Below, one piece after another: positions 37,841-48,962 of a stretch of DNA of 64,000 nucleotides; the first letter of the stretch is position 1; each line of letters opens with the position of its first letter. The position numbers and the translations under genes were made by a program. This DNA is from Asterella californica. Lineage: Eukaryota > Streptophyta > Marchantiopsida > Marchantiales > Aytoniaceae. The notes under the pieces are model-generated. The model ran no database searches, was not told the DNA's origin, and worked only from the letters and a program-made list of their open reading frames with translations. The DNA lies in the NCBI GenBank assembly GCA_036924285.1, contig JAYKYS010000006.1, positions 21,240,001 through 21,304,000 of the forward strand, written 5' to 3'.

Positions 37841-38161
37841 TTAAAACATGTCTAAACTTTGATAACTTGTCGTTCATTTTTTATCACCCCATTCTCCTTT
37901 GTGATATGTATCCTAGTTCATGTTTGACAATATTTGTTGTGTTAAATAATACTGAAAAATATGTATGTATTAAAGTAGAAATTATAGACTAACCAGGTGT
38001 GATAAATTAAACTACAATAATATAGTTAGATATTGGATCTAAACTAGAATTACGAAAATCCATAAGTAAAATGCTTGTAAATATGCTCCAAAAACTGTAT
38101 GAACGATAGTCTTGCAAAGTTTTAAAAAAAAAATTGGTTGAGGTTTAATTTATTATCTTAC

Positions 38162-38300
38162 CTTTCTTGACAAGTGGATTAGGTAAACATTTGAACTGCT
38201 CATCCAATAACAATGCTAAGTGAATAAGCTCCAATGCATCATGAACCATGCGTATGATGGATTCTTCCTCAAGAGAATCTTCTGAGAAAACAATCATGCA
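38162..38300 (-). pseudogene. Exon-like fragment of an unidentified gene
   Basis: A minus-strand open stretch of 139 nt is bounded by a strong acceptor (ttatccccttcag) and a strong donor (AAG AAAG|GTAAGATA). It encodes an acidic then helical sequence (FSEDSLEEESIIRMVHDALE, then LIHLALLLDEQ). This is a convincing internal exon in isolation. No complete upstream or downstream exon chain was found, so a gene fragment carried by a mobile element, or a pseudogene, is likely. Function unknown. Confidence 0.45.
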
Positions 38301-38372
38301 CTGAAGGGGATAAATCATTAATGATGAAGAAACGCACACTAAATGAGATGAATTAAAGAAAGTAATATACAA

Positions 38373-39859
38373 TTAGTCCCTCAAATGACTTCACGAAGAA
38401 ATAAAACCTCCATGGGAAAGAGAAAAAGAAGTTTGTATCATCCACACATGTTTCCAATTCATAATGAGTTAAATGATAGAAATATATAAAAACACAGCAA
38501 TTCATTGATTGTTATTATAAGAATGTATGACTATGACTATATGTACAAAAGACGATTACTAGTCAAAGCTTGTCAATGCATAAAGAGATTTGGAGATAAC
38601 TGAATCATTCATAAATTTTATCTCTTTTGTAAACACAATCCACAACTCTTTCAACCGGAGAAATAAACTTTACATGGGATACTAAGAGCAGACTAATGGC
38701 TTACACGAAGATGATGTTTTGGTTTTGTATATACTATCTGTCATCTAGCATGCATATTCAACTCTTCCAGTATTGAAGAGTGCAACATGCTAAATTCATT
38801 ATCTAACCCTTCTCTTAAGAAGAGTTAGGTAGTAAATTAAGAAAATGTTTAAATATTTTTCTATTCGCTTATTCATTATGGTCTATTATTATTTGCATTC
38901 TTTTTTTCACTTATGGTTTTATAATTCTCTTTTTTTCTAGTTGGTTCATCTTGTATTTTCTCATGATCCATTATGATATACATCTTGACTATTTGATGAA
39001 CGTTATAAAATAACTATATACTAATCATAGTAAAATGATCGATGTTCATTTTTGTTCGTCAAGGAAGATTGATCATCATTCTTATAAACCATCAAATATA
39101 GTACATGTTAATTGTGCTTGCATTCATGTCAAGTGATTTACTTCACGATCACATTTCAATGTGATCAAAAGAAACTGGATCAATTTTTCTATTTTGTTTA
39201 TGGAAGATACATCATTATCCTTAAACATACAACAACATCTTGAAAAAAAAAACTATTTGTTTTGAAGAGATATTATGCCATGTCCTGTGTGGTACCTATC
39301 ATCAAAGGTTGAACCTTAGATAACAAATACCTAAGCGTTTGACAAGCAAAGTAGTATATCTATATTCATAATAAGAATCTCAAATAAACTAAAGTTATTT
39401 GTAAATCCAAACTATCTTGTTAATTTTTCCAAGTTGGATCAGAACATACAATTATTTTACAATATCTAGTGGCACATGAACATAATATTTGTATTACATG
39501 GTAGTAAAAGTTATGATAAACATAATTTTTAAGATCTATGAACACTACTTTTAATTATTTAGAGTGACTAAACAAAGATTAAATATATTCAAAATATGTA
39601 TTATGTATTATATTTGGAATATAAAACTAGAAATAATTATATTATAATAATTTGTTATTAAAATAACAATTATATGAAGAAAATTTTATAGTTGAAAAGT
39701 AATCAAAAAGTAAATAGGATCTCGTACTTTGAATTATTTTTTTCTCGATAGCTATTTAGCCATTTTGATTTGTATTGTTTTATCAATCTATTCATATTTA
39801 TGGTTTTATTAATTTTTACTTTATGGTTTTGAAAATCCAAAAAAGGTTTAGAAATCTAT
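38373..39859. other. AT-rich intergenic DNA
   Basis: No gene recognised. A short palindromic segment (taacccttctcttaagaag then agttag) lies at about 38805-38828. Confidence 0.35.
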
Positions 39860-40335
39860 TTCAAGGTGAGCCTAACATAAATCCTCTTTACTAGAAAGCC
39901 GTAGAGACTTAGCCTCTTGATAGGTTTCAGAAACCTATCAAGAGTTGAAACAGTTCACAAACCTGTTTGAAAAACTTTACAGGTTTAAAAAACGTGTCAA
40001 GAGTTGAAACAAGTAATCTAACTTGTTTCAAGGTGGACTTTTGGAGCAGAGAGTAAATACTCTTTACTCTAAAACCTTACGACTTTATTTCTATAGCTCT
40101 TTATAGGTTTAAAAAACATGTCAAAAGTTGAAATGAGTTCAGAAACTTGTTTCAACGTGAGCTTTTAGAGTAAAAAGTAAATACTCTTTACTCAAAAACC
40201 TTACGGCTTTATTTCTATTTCCTCTTGGTAGGTTTCAAAAACCTGTAAAGAGTTGAAACAATTAATCTAAACTTGTTTCAAGATGAGATTTCGGAGTAAG
40301 ATTAAACACTCTTTACTCTAAAGTCTTATGGCATT
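39860..40335 (+). repeat. Degenerate tandem repeat, about 125-bp unit, three to four copies
   Basis: The anchor acttgtttca occurs at 40021, 40145 and 40271 (spacings 124 and 126). Each is preceded by a gttgaaac-type word and followed by gagtaaa...ctctttactc and an accttac-type word. A more diverged first copy starts near 39865. The unit includes its own small inverted repeats (taggtttcagaaaccta). Confidence 0.8.
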
Positions 40336-40508
40336 CTCAGGTTGTCAAGAGACCAACAGTTGAATTTGATAAATGCCTCAATGGCAGTCTCCACCGTAGA
40401 GGAAGACCTCTAAATCCCGAAGGGATGCAAAGTGCAAATGGTAATCAGAACAGTATGATACATGAACGGACAAATATTCGAATGCAGAATCGGTAAAGAA
40501 CAAATTAC

Positions 40509-40811
40509 TCAATCATTGTAACCAACGAAAATCTCTCTCTGATTGTTCCAAGTCTATTTTATAGCATTTTCAAGCACCTTTGGAAACTTCGTTCGATCAG
40601 AGAAGCCCAAGATGAAAGCACATGAACGATATAGTTGAAATCTTTGTCGGGACGGCATAATTTGTGTGCATGAAAGGGTTGCACATCCAAGGAGAGAATG
40701 CTCCTCATAATGTTCGAAAGTTTTGATCATTGGAGGATCTGAGCTGCATTTTATATTTATACTAAGTCTTGTGTAGAGGAGAAGGATTGAATTACAAGTC
40801 TCTATCGTCAA
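40509..40811 (-). pseudogene. Decayed member of an unidentified protein family (pair with 44806-45255)
   Basis: The minus-strand frame contains SRQRFQLYRSC, then ILGFSDRTKFPKVLENAIK, a stop (TAG, 40554-40556), then in the same frame TWNNQREIFVGY. The copy at 44806-45255 reads KRQRFKVYRQL, VVGFVERTTFPDDL, stop, SAIQKTWESPGEVHVGF. The two share a pattern RQRF-x-x-Y-R ... GF-x-[ED]-RT-x-FP ... AI-x-x-TW-x-x-x-x-E-[VI]-x-VG[FY] that runs across both stop codons, so both are broken at different points. No function can be assigned. Confidence 0.6.
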
Positions 40812-42330
40812 GAGTTTGCATTACAAAAGTTATAAACTGATTATATATTATAGTGAGTATAGTACAAATTGAAATAGAGTATATTCAAGATCTTGAAGTC
40901 TCGATCATCAAAAGATGTGTGAAGCAAATCTTCAAGCTGTATTTTTATATATATGTTGTTAGTTGTTCAAGTTGTATATTGGAGAAACTTGAATGTCAAG
41001 TCTCAATCTTGGAGAGTTGAAAAAAAAGTACTAACTTTTAGTTGAATGAGTAGATGTGCAAATAGAATCTTGAACTCTCGTACATCAAGAGATGTTGACT
41101 ATATCCTAGATATATTGGTTGGTAGAGAGATGTAAACGTTTAGTAAAAGATTTTGAATATACACTTAAGTGTTGTTTTTTCATGATATGACATTCAAATC
41201 TTTGATTGGAAGTATGGCTTCTCAATAATCGAGAGTACTGATTGATAATGTACATATCAAAACTGAATAATGAAAACTAAGAAAGATAACGTAAATTATA
41301 ATTACTCTCAATGATGAAAGTTTCATAATGTCTGATAAGCAGCAAAATCTGAAACTTCTACGACATTTTTAGTCTTTTATTCATAATATGTAACTGTTCA
41401 CATCGAAAAGTTTCACCTTTATGCAATATTTAATAATGTATTTGATTAAATCAACAACTCGAGGTCATCAAGATTTCAATTTTACAAAACCAAACAAAAG
41501 ATTTGATGAATGAGTAGGTCTCAATCATCAAGACTTGAAGTGTTTGAAGAGAATTTGAAAAAGATTATCATTTGAGATCATCGAACTAAATTTTAAATTA
41601 TTTTTGGAATATATAATTTACACATAATGAACTCTCAATCACCGAGAATTGAATGTAAACACAAAAGAGGAAAAATACTCTTGATCATCGAGAGTGGTCT
41701 CCACATACCATTGGAGAAATTTTTTTTAACGATCATAAAAACACTTTTTGCTTATTGATACGGTCTCATCATTCCATTTTAATAGAAAACTTAAAAAAAG
41801 GACAAATTACTCTCTTCATCATTGTGAGCAATTTGGACATCAGATTTCAGACCACATCATTAGTGTATAAATGACAGTGAATTCAAAAACATCTTTTGTT
41901 CTTATGATAAGTTAATTTGGAATGAAGTCTTCTTCACACGAACAAAGTTTCTTATGTATGACATCGCAACTCGCACTCTCAAATACTTCAGTGAAAGTAA
42001 TACATGGTTCATCCGAACACTTAGTTCCGCTTTCTGGACGTACATACAACTTTATAGATTTTAGTGTTTGTAACCTTTCACATCCCAATTCGCACTTTGA
42101 TACTTACTGGAAAACTGAAAATTAGTGTGTTTGTACAAATGACACTTTCAAAAATCACTTTCTTATGATTAGTTTATGGATGTTTACGTGACATCTATCT
42201 TGATCATCGAGAGCGGTTTTGATATTTTGATTTCAGACACATAATTTTACAAACCGAAGTCATCCAAAATACGTTTTAATAGTTATTATTACATCCGGTA
42301 TTAAAAGAACTTATAATCATCTAGAGTTCG
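40780..42330 (+). repeat. Irregular array of a CTC-ATCATC-GAGAG motif
   Basis: A roughly 15-bp near-palindromic word of the form ctcRatcatcRagag recurs, with variations, at about 40802, 40899, 41002, 41077, 41221, 41309, 41461, 41519, 41573, 41634, 41688, 41811, 42200 and 42314, at spacings of about 55-150 bp (one wider gap). The intervening DNA is AT-rich and poorly conserved. This is a repeat with one conserved core and diverged linkers, not a simple satellite. No gene overlaps it. Confidence 0.6.
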
Positions 42331-44149
42331 TAACAAATCGTAATAGCGTAGAATGAATACCAAAACAGTCTTCATGAATGCTTACAAAAATGTGATAATT
42401 ATCCAACGCCTTGGTTGTCAAAGTGAAGAAACTCAACCAAATGTGAAACAATAGTAAAAATAACAATATCTAAATATTTTAAAGATACACTTTTGATGTC
42501 AAGAGTAAATTACTATCGATGCCAAGAGTTGAAAATATTCTTAATATATTCATCCAGAGGTCTACATGCCACATGCAACATTCTCCATGCTCACATGTGA
42601 AATGGCTGACCTCCTCTCCAACACAATAAATAAAAGAATCTCCATCCTCTAGGAACAAGTCATCATGGATACTTGCATTCAATGATAACTTTTGGCAAGT
42701 ATGCGCTTTTCTGTAGATGGTTAATGCAATCAGTTATCGGACGAACACGATCCGAGCCATTATGAAAATGTTTTATTCATCCTGATATCGTTATCTTTTC
42801 TGACGGAAACCACATATTGTTAGGCATGCATAGTCACCATAAGCAAAGTTAAGATAATGCTAACGAAACAAATTAAATAATTATTTTTAGATTCAACAGA
42901 TAGTGTTTGTTATTTCACTTGGATAAGCCTGTGAATGTTTTGGTCTAGATTCTCTTGCAATGACCTAAAATAGACATTTTGACTCATGGAGGGTTTGATG
43001 GATAATTAAACTTCAAGTTCAAAGTGAATTTCTAGTAGTTAACATTCACGCATTTATTCATGAAACAAGACGTCTTTCTCTGCTGCGTGTATGGATTTAC
43101 TTGACTCTTTGTAACACATGTCTAAAAGCACACTATTAACTAACCATTAATATTATATCTTTATATGTTTGGTAAAATAACTAAATTAGAATGTGCCATG
43201 ATCAAACAGCTTGACATCTTTGGTTGACATATTAAATAGATATACCAATACCAGACATCTCGATCTTTTGAAACTTTCGAATGTTTTAGAATCTGTTTTC
43301 TCAAAAGTATGCTGAAACCTCTCTTTGCAAATCAGAATCCTCAGTTTTATTCTACTTTGCTTCTTATCTTCCTCCTTGCCTCTTGACCAAAACTCAGGTT
43401 TCATGCATATTCTTCTTATGTAATCCCGACGAAGACAATATCGCTATTTTACTTGAGATGAGAGCGACCAAGATTACCAGTAACAACAAGAAGCACAATA
43501 GAAGCACACTGATGTCCACAATCCGAGACTGTCGATAGACTGCACGAGTTTTATACTATTTTGCAGCTCATTACAACGACCCCTCGGAGCAGAAACATGT
43601 AAACTTTTTCCACCTTCTATCCTTACTCCTGCGTCATGTTCCTTTCTAAACATTGTAAAGAAAATAACACTTCTCATTATATGGCAAGGGAAATTCTCGT
43701 CCGGAGTGAAGAAATAACACACGACTCGCAGTAGACTTCTGAGTCTGGAAACCCCTTCGTACAGAGCTGTAGCCACCTAGCATATACTGTTATAAGCTCG
43801 CAGGGTTTTCGAACCTCTTTCACTCTGCTGTTTTTCCCCGCCTACCATATTCTATACAGCTGTTTGCGCAATACCACGACACATAAGCTTGCAATTGTTC
43901 CTGAAAGATTTTTTCGAAGTAGCTCACCTTCGAAACTTCAAATTTGAAATAAAGATCTTTCAAATCCACTACAATTTCATTCTTTCTTCTTAAACCACAA
44001 CTCCCACTATAAAAGGCTCACCCTCGCACGCGTAGGTCTCTTGGGCACTGTAGCGACTTTTTTTCCAGGAGCCGGAGCGCTGGAAGCCTCACTTCCCGAC
44101 GGAATGTAGTAGGGTTCCGACACGTGAACAGGTGGGGTTAGATGAGCAC
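42331..44149. other. Intergenic DNA, nothing recognised
   Basis: AT-rich up to about 43400, then more balanced composition leading into the GC-richer block at 44000-45250. Open frames at 43186-43404 and 43474-43776 (minus strand) have no recognisable features. Confidence 0.35.
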
Positions 44150-44345
44150 GGCTTCGGCTCTGAGTGCACTCGATCATTGTCGATGACGTTTTCTCTTTCT
44201 CCAGCTCGGCTTCGGCTCTGAGTGCTTGATCACCTGACGGCTGGTAGTGGATGCACTTTGTTTATTCTTTCTCTATGTGCTAGCGATGGCGTTACATTCG
44301 TCTGTGGCTCGGCTTTGGCTCTGAGAGCACTGGATCACCTGGCGG
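44150..44345 (+). repeat. Three diverged copies of a cggcttYggctctgag unit
   Basis: The word cggctt(c/t)ggctctgag occurs at about 44149, 44205 and 44309, followed by gYgc and, in the last two, a shared gatcacctgRcggctggt segment. The block is notably GC-richer than its surroundings. It may be coding-derived low complexity. Confidence 0.6.
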
Positions 44346-44469
44346 CTGGTTTGAAATGCACCTTATTTTGTTTCGTGCGCTTGGCTCCATTTCGCTTGCG
44401 TTTATTGTGAGTAACATCGCTAATTTCATTTGGACTGACCATCTCGTTGGACTTTAGTTAATAGTCTTC

Positions 44470-44750
44470 GAGACTATCTGCCGCTGTTGCCGTCGTTGCT
44501 TCAGGCTCCGGTGTTCCATCTACACAGTGACTTCTTCGGGCTACTTCGTCATAGTGTGGACTTCACCTATCTACCGCTGCTGCTACTGCTACCGCTGTCG
44601 CTGTTGTTGTTGCTGTTGCCATCGTTGCTTCAGGCTCCGTTGTTCCATCTACACAGTGACTATCTCATCTTACTTCGTCATAGTGTCGACTTCACCTATC
44701 TGCCGCTGCTGCTATGAGTACCGCTACCGCTTCGAGACTATCTGCCGTTG
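44470..44750 (+). repeat. Tandem duplication, 129-bp period
   Basis: cgtcgttgcttcaggctccg at 44491 is repeated as catcgttgcttcaggctccg at 44620. The similarity continues through gttccatctacacagtgact and ttcgtcatagtgt and into a (gctgct)n-like run. The period is a multiple of three and the frame 44487-44717 is open through both copies, so it could be repeat-expanded coding sequence or just GC-rich repeat. Confidence 0.75.
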
Positions 44751-44805
44751 TGAAGAGTCTTGCCTTCTTCTCGGTTACTGCTGACAGAGATCTTTTCTGC
44801 AAAAG

Positions 44806-45255
44806 ATGAAGACGGACGTTGGACCGAGCCATGATGGAGAGGTCTTTTATGAGGTTCTTGATGTTTGTAGTGGTTCTTGGGCCGAACCCCGACTTGATAC
44901 ACTTATCGACGGTTTTTGGAGATTTTCGTGGCCAGACTATGAGAGCGCGACAAAGAGGAGCCGTAGGTCAAGACTCTTCAATGAGGAGCGACTGAGAGGT
45001 CTCTTTCCATCATACTGTTTGGCATGCGATAATTTTGCGAGAGAGCTTCAGATGGATGTGACGCCTCTGTTGACATGTGCATGTTTCTCATACATGGAGA
45101 CTGAGCCGAAGCGGCAGCGGTTCAAAGTCTATAGGCAGCTTGTGAAAGTTGTGGGTTTTGTTGAACGTACTACTTTCCCAGACGATTTATAGAGTGCAAT
45201 ACAGAAAACTTGGGAGTCGCCTGGGGAAGTTCACGTAGGCTTCATAGCTGCTTAG
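44806..45255 (+). pseudogene. Decayed member of an unidentified protein family (pair with 40509-40811)
   Basis: ATG-initiated frame of 128 codons (stop TAG at 45190-45192). Similarity to the minus-strand copy at 40509-40811 continues for about 17 codons past the stop (SAIQKTWESPGEVHVGF), ending at a second TAG at 45253-45255. Residues 1-60 are acidic and aromatic-rich (FWRFSWPDYES) and then basic. The C-terminal part holds the shared RQRF...GF...RT.FP signature. It sits immediately after the GC-rich repeat block. No known domain recognised. A short, real 128-aa protein remains possible, but conservation past the stop argues for truncation. Confidence 0.5.
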
Positions 45256-46175
45256 ACATGTGACTTGTTTGTTTTTTTTTTGGCAGTAGGTCTCCCCCTC
45301 CCAAGGATCCATTGACAATAGTTGTCAATGGGAAGAGAAGGGTGAACTCTCGCTGCAACAGGTGCAGTCCAAGGGGTTCAACTCCCCTCGAGAGTGATTT
45401 TGGTGCTTTCAATAGTGATTTTGGTGCTTTCCATTGAGTTTTAGGTTGGGTACAAGCTGGCAAAAGCTCATGATCGGCGTTAGAAAGTAGTGGTTACAGT
45501 AATTACAAGCAAAATTAAAAATAAAAGTTTCGAAACAGTTTAAACCTGTCCAAACAGGTTTATGAAACCTGTTTCCGAACAGGAGCAAAAACCTGTCCAA
45601 ACATGTCTTGGAAACCTGTCCAAAAGGCCCATCTGTCACCAAAAAACCGCTCCCGTCTTCTTCGACTCACAGATGTATCTTTTCCTGAATTTTTCCTGTG
45701 TATATTTTCGCCAACACGAAAAGGAGAAAGGCGTGCTGTTCTGGTTTAGGTTCGAGGGACGAATAATGTTTATCGATGTAGGAGAATTTCATAGAAAAAA
45801 TCTACGACGCAAGACAATAAACCATCATTTGTAAATGATATACCTAAGATCGGATAAAGGATGGATAAAGGGTGGATAAACTAAGTTTAGGAAACTTAGG
45901 GCTCAACCCTTCAAACAAAAGGAAAAAATTTTATTTAAAGTGGTTTACAACAGTTTAAACAACTCCAAGATACGTCCAACAGGGGATATCAAAAATTTGA
46001 GTTGTATATATAGAAGTCTTTACTCCGTATCTTCATTCTTGAAAATAAACATAGAAAACGTTGGATTATCAATTCTAAATATTAATGATATAAATTTTGA
46101 GTAAACCGTAATTTTAGAATATAATACATATTATAAAATAATTTTAGAACAAATATACCAAGCGCATTATTTACC
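45256..46175. other. Spacer with small repeats
   Basis: Holds a 22-bp tandem repeat (agtgattttggtgctttc) at about 45396-45441 and a cluster of aaacctgtccaaa / aaacaggtttatg words at 45543-45625. No gene seen. Confidence 0.5.
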
Positions 46176-48462
46176 TTAGAGATGCCGGTGCATCTGCTGA
46201 TCTCTCGCCGAATACACTCTCACGCAGCTCTGCTTTCCACCTCGTTGTCCGTGGGGTAACACTCGTACTGTTGATGTCCTGTGTCGAACAATAGTGTGTA
46301 CATGTCGACGCTCCAAAATCTTTAGCGGCTCATGTGTGATATTCTCATTCCAATCCAACGCACAAGCGGCGAGTCTAACCTCGTGTGTCTTAAGATAATG
46401 GATCCTTTTGGATGTGAACTTGTTGATGACAGAGTTGAACGTCTCCGACATATAGTTCTCACGAGCTGTTGTATAAAATCTCATCTTGGTCTGAGTTATA
46501 GTCTTGGTCAAGAAGGACATCATCGTCCAATGGATGGACGAACCTAATTGTTGTGATCACAATAAATCATCCAATACGGAGATAGAAGTTGTCACAAATC
46601 AGAATCCGTAATTGTAATAAACTCATCCTTAAAGTGTAATCAAGAGCCACTGCTACCAAGTAACTCACCTGGTGTATAGTATACGTCAGAGGCTGGGCGG
46701 TTGATGTCCGGAATCGTACAACAAGGTCGGTCTCGGGGCAAGTCTCTACAAGCTGTATGGTCTCCTGTCCAGTGGTCAACGGCATTTCTTATATCCAAAA
46801 CCAAAACTTCTGCATCATCTTGCTCTTGCGGATAACGACCATCGACACCGACCGTTCTCCTAGCATTCAACTGACAACACGTGTATATCCACCCTTTCAA
46901 CTTGTCGGCTAACCCATGCTGCTGAAGTTCTGGATACATAAACCGTCGTGACACGACGATCTCTCCTTCCTCCAACCCACGCAGGGAGGCCACTCGACGG
47001 ACTAGATCAGGCTTGTTCCCAGCTGCAATCGCTCCTTCAGCACAGAGCCAGTCCTCCAATTGTCTCTTCGTGAGGAGCTCCAGATCTGTGATGATTTCAG
47101 CATCGTCGACGCTACCAGGAGGACGCTTCTTGTTTTGAACCTCAACCAAGAACTTCTTGATGATATTCTTGCACTTGTGCCATAAGTCCTTTTGGCTAAC
47201 AATGCCGTAGCGAGACAAGATAGCATCAACTGATGATTTGTCGTCATGAACCACCTCATCCGGGACCAACCCACGTGCTATTAACCTACGCACTCCTTCC
47301 TCAAACACACGGTCCTCTATCAACCACGAGTTCGCATTCAACTCGTGTCATATTCACCATCTCAACTACGCGACCATCGTGAGCATCGATGAATGCACAT
47401 GTCCCATTGTATCCATTGCGACTTGAATCATAACGCAAGTCCGCATACAAAACAAAATTTTCTAATGACAGTACATGAACGTGAGAAGATGACATAATAA
47501 ACAATGGCACGTAATAAACATGTAATAACTCACAAGTGAACAAATCATAGTATGGAGGACGTATAAACTAACCTCCTACTAGGAGTTCGTTCAAGTCGGA
47601 GAAGATCCGCGCCAACGCAATGGCTTGAATCTTCTCTTTCTCGATGGCCCAACGGTCTATTGCAGCTTGGATCCAACCAACGGGACGGGTCTTTCCATTT
47701 TGGAAGTTGAAGAAATGGGTCCGGGAGCTAGGAGCTAATCCCACCTCTCGAAGAACACTATCTAGTGTAGTGTAGCCCAATCCCGCACTCAATACAGCAT
47801 GATAAAGGCGATGGGTAATATCAGGGATTCCATTGTATAACTCCATCTCACAAGATCTCCATCCATAAGTGTGACGACTAGGACATCTAAACTTCAATGA
47901 CCACGTCTGATGGATGACATTGATTATTGGAAGCGAGAAAGACTCTTCACATCCATGGTGAGGACATCTGACCTTGAAGTCTCGAAAGAACTCTCTAAGT
48001 CTAGATAAAGCTACAAAGTCATACATAGGTAATGTATCATCCAAGGGTAGAGGATCATGAGAACGAGTTTCATCCACTACTGGAATGGGGGGTGCACGTA
48101 CGGGGTCTTGTGAGTCCGAAACAAGCACATTCGTTGCAGTGTCCGTACTAGCAGTTGTAGGAGACTCTCGTAGGGATCTTGAGGCTAAACCATCACTCAT
48201 TCCTCTAGCATCAACATATGTCTGTTTGAATGCAACAAAAAATAGCTACAATCAATAAAGCATCATATACACCTAAATAAAATAAGACATGCACTATTAA
48301 GAAACCTACCTCGGTTGTTTTCATCGAAATGCCTAGTGCTCGTAGTACGTCCGGCTCAACTATGAAGTCTTCAGGTGTATCAACCACATCTTCCTGATCC
48401 TGATCACCCTCCTCTGGAATTACATCAGTCGTGTCAACTCTTGCTTCTGCCTCCCTCGTCAT
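46176..48462 (-). pseudogene. Spliced DDE-type transposase gene with a SAP-like segment and a frameshift
   Basis: Exon model (minus): 48462-48310, 48221-47573, 47461-46669 (with an internal frame change near 47340), 46543-46176. Introns have GT-AG ends (donors GAG|GTAGGT, GAG|GTTAGT, CAG|GTGAGT) and join in phase. Exon 2 has a zinc-finger-like Cys/His cluster (RCPHHGCEESF ... FRCPSRHTYGW). Exon 3 opens with YADLRYDSSRNGYNG, fitting a first catalytic Asp, then after the frame change VVHDDKSSV (second acidic site) and DLWHKCKNIIKKFL. A SAP-like helix pair (TKRQLEDWLCAEG ... NKPDLVRRV) maps to 46979-47071. The last exon has FNSVINKFTSKRIHY and ALDWNEN, like the Glu-bearing C-terminal part of transposase-like proteins abundant in animal and some plant genomes. 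The exact superfamily is not assigned. The one-base frameshift at about 47340 makes this copy non-functional unless it is a sequencing error. Confidence 0.72.
46979..47071 (-). other. SAP-like DNA-binding segment inside the transposase
   Basis: About 31 residues with the SAP pattern: L-x-x-x-Q-L-x-x-W-L, a Gly turn, then K-x-x-L-V-x-R-V. It lies between the second acidic site and the C-terminal catalytic part. SAP motifs bind AT-rich DNA in scaffold and repair proteins. A role in target or end binding is inferred. Confidence 0.55.
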
Positions 48463-48467
48463 TTGAT

Positions 48468-48662
48468 CTATACGACCACTCGCATTCGAAAAAGAAAGTG
48501 GAAAATTGCCGTGTGGCCTGCTCTCAGCCCTAAGAGTCTCATTAACTGTCCATACCTAACCAATAAAGACTCAGGGACCCTCACTTTTTCTCCCGAGACC
48601 TCCGGACATCCTCTAGGTAAGTGCCAATCTCCGGGTCGTCTAGGATGCACTCTAGGAGGCAT
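48468..48662 (-). other. Possible extra 5' exon of the transposase
   Basis: An ATG-initiated minus-strand frame (MPPRVHPRRPGDWHLPRG start) ends five bases before the next ATG at 48462. It is rich in Pro and Arg and looks coding. Joining it to the next exon needs a small intron or a one-base frame change, which I could not settle. Confidence 0.35.
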
Positions 48663-48962
48663 CTACAAATCACTATAAAACTAATAAATGTATAAAAAAT
48701 AGTAAAAATAAATTAAAATATTACCCTATCAGTCCGGAGATCCACACAGAACTAAATGATGACCAACTCTAGCAAATCTGAAGAAAAAAGAACAAGTGTC
48801 ACATGTGAAGAATTAGAACACCAAAAGACTTAGTTCACTACGGGCACTCTCCAAACTCTCAAATGCTAACGTGACTCACACCCAAACGATGAAAGATAGA
48901 AAATGAGCCTGAATATGGAGTCTTCTCTGCAGATTGTGCTTTGACAAGAAAAGTTTTTTCCT
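48663..48962. other. Upstream flank of the transposase
   Basis: AT-rich, no gene. Terminal inverted repeats of the element were looked for by eye around here and below 46176 without a convincing match. Confidence 0.3.
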
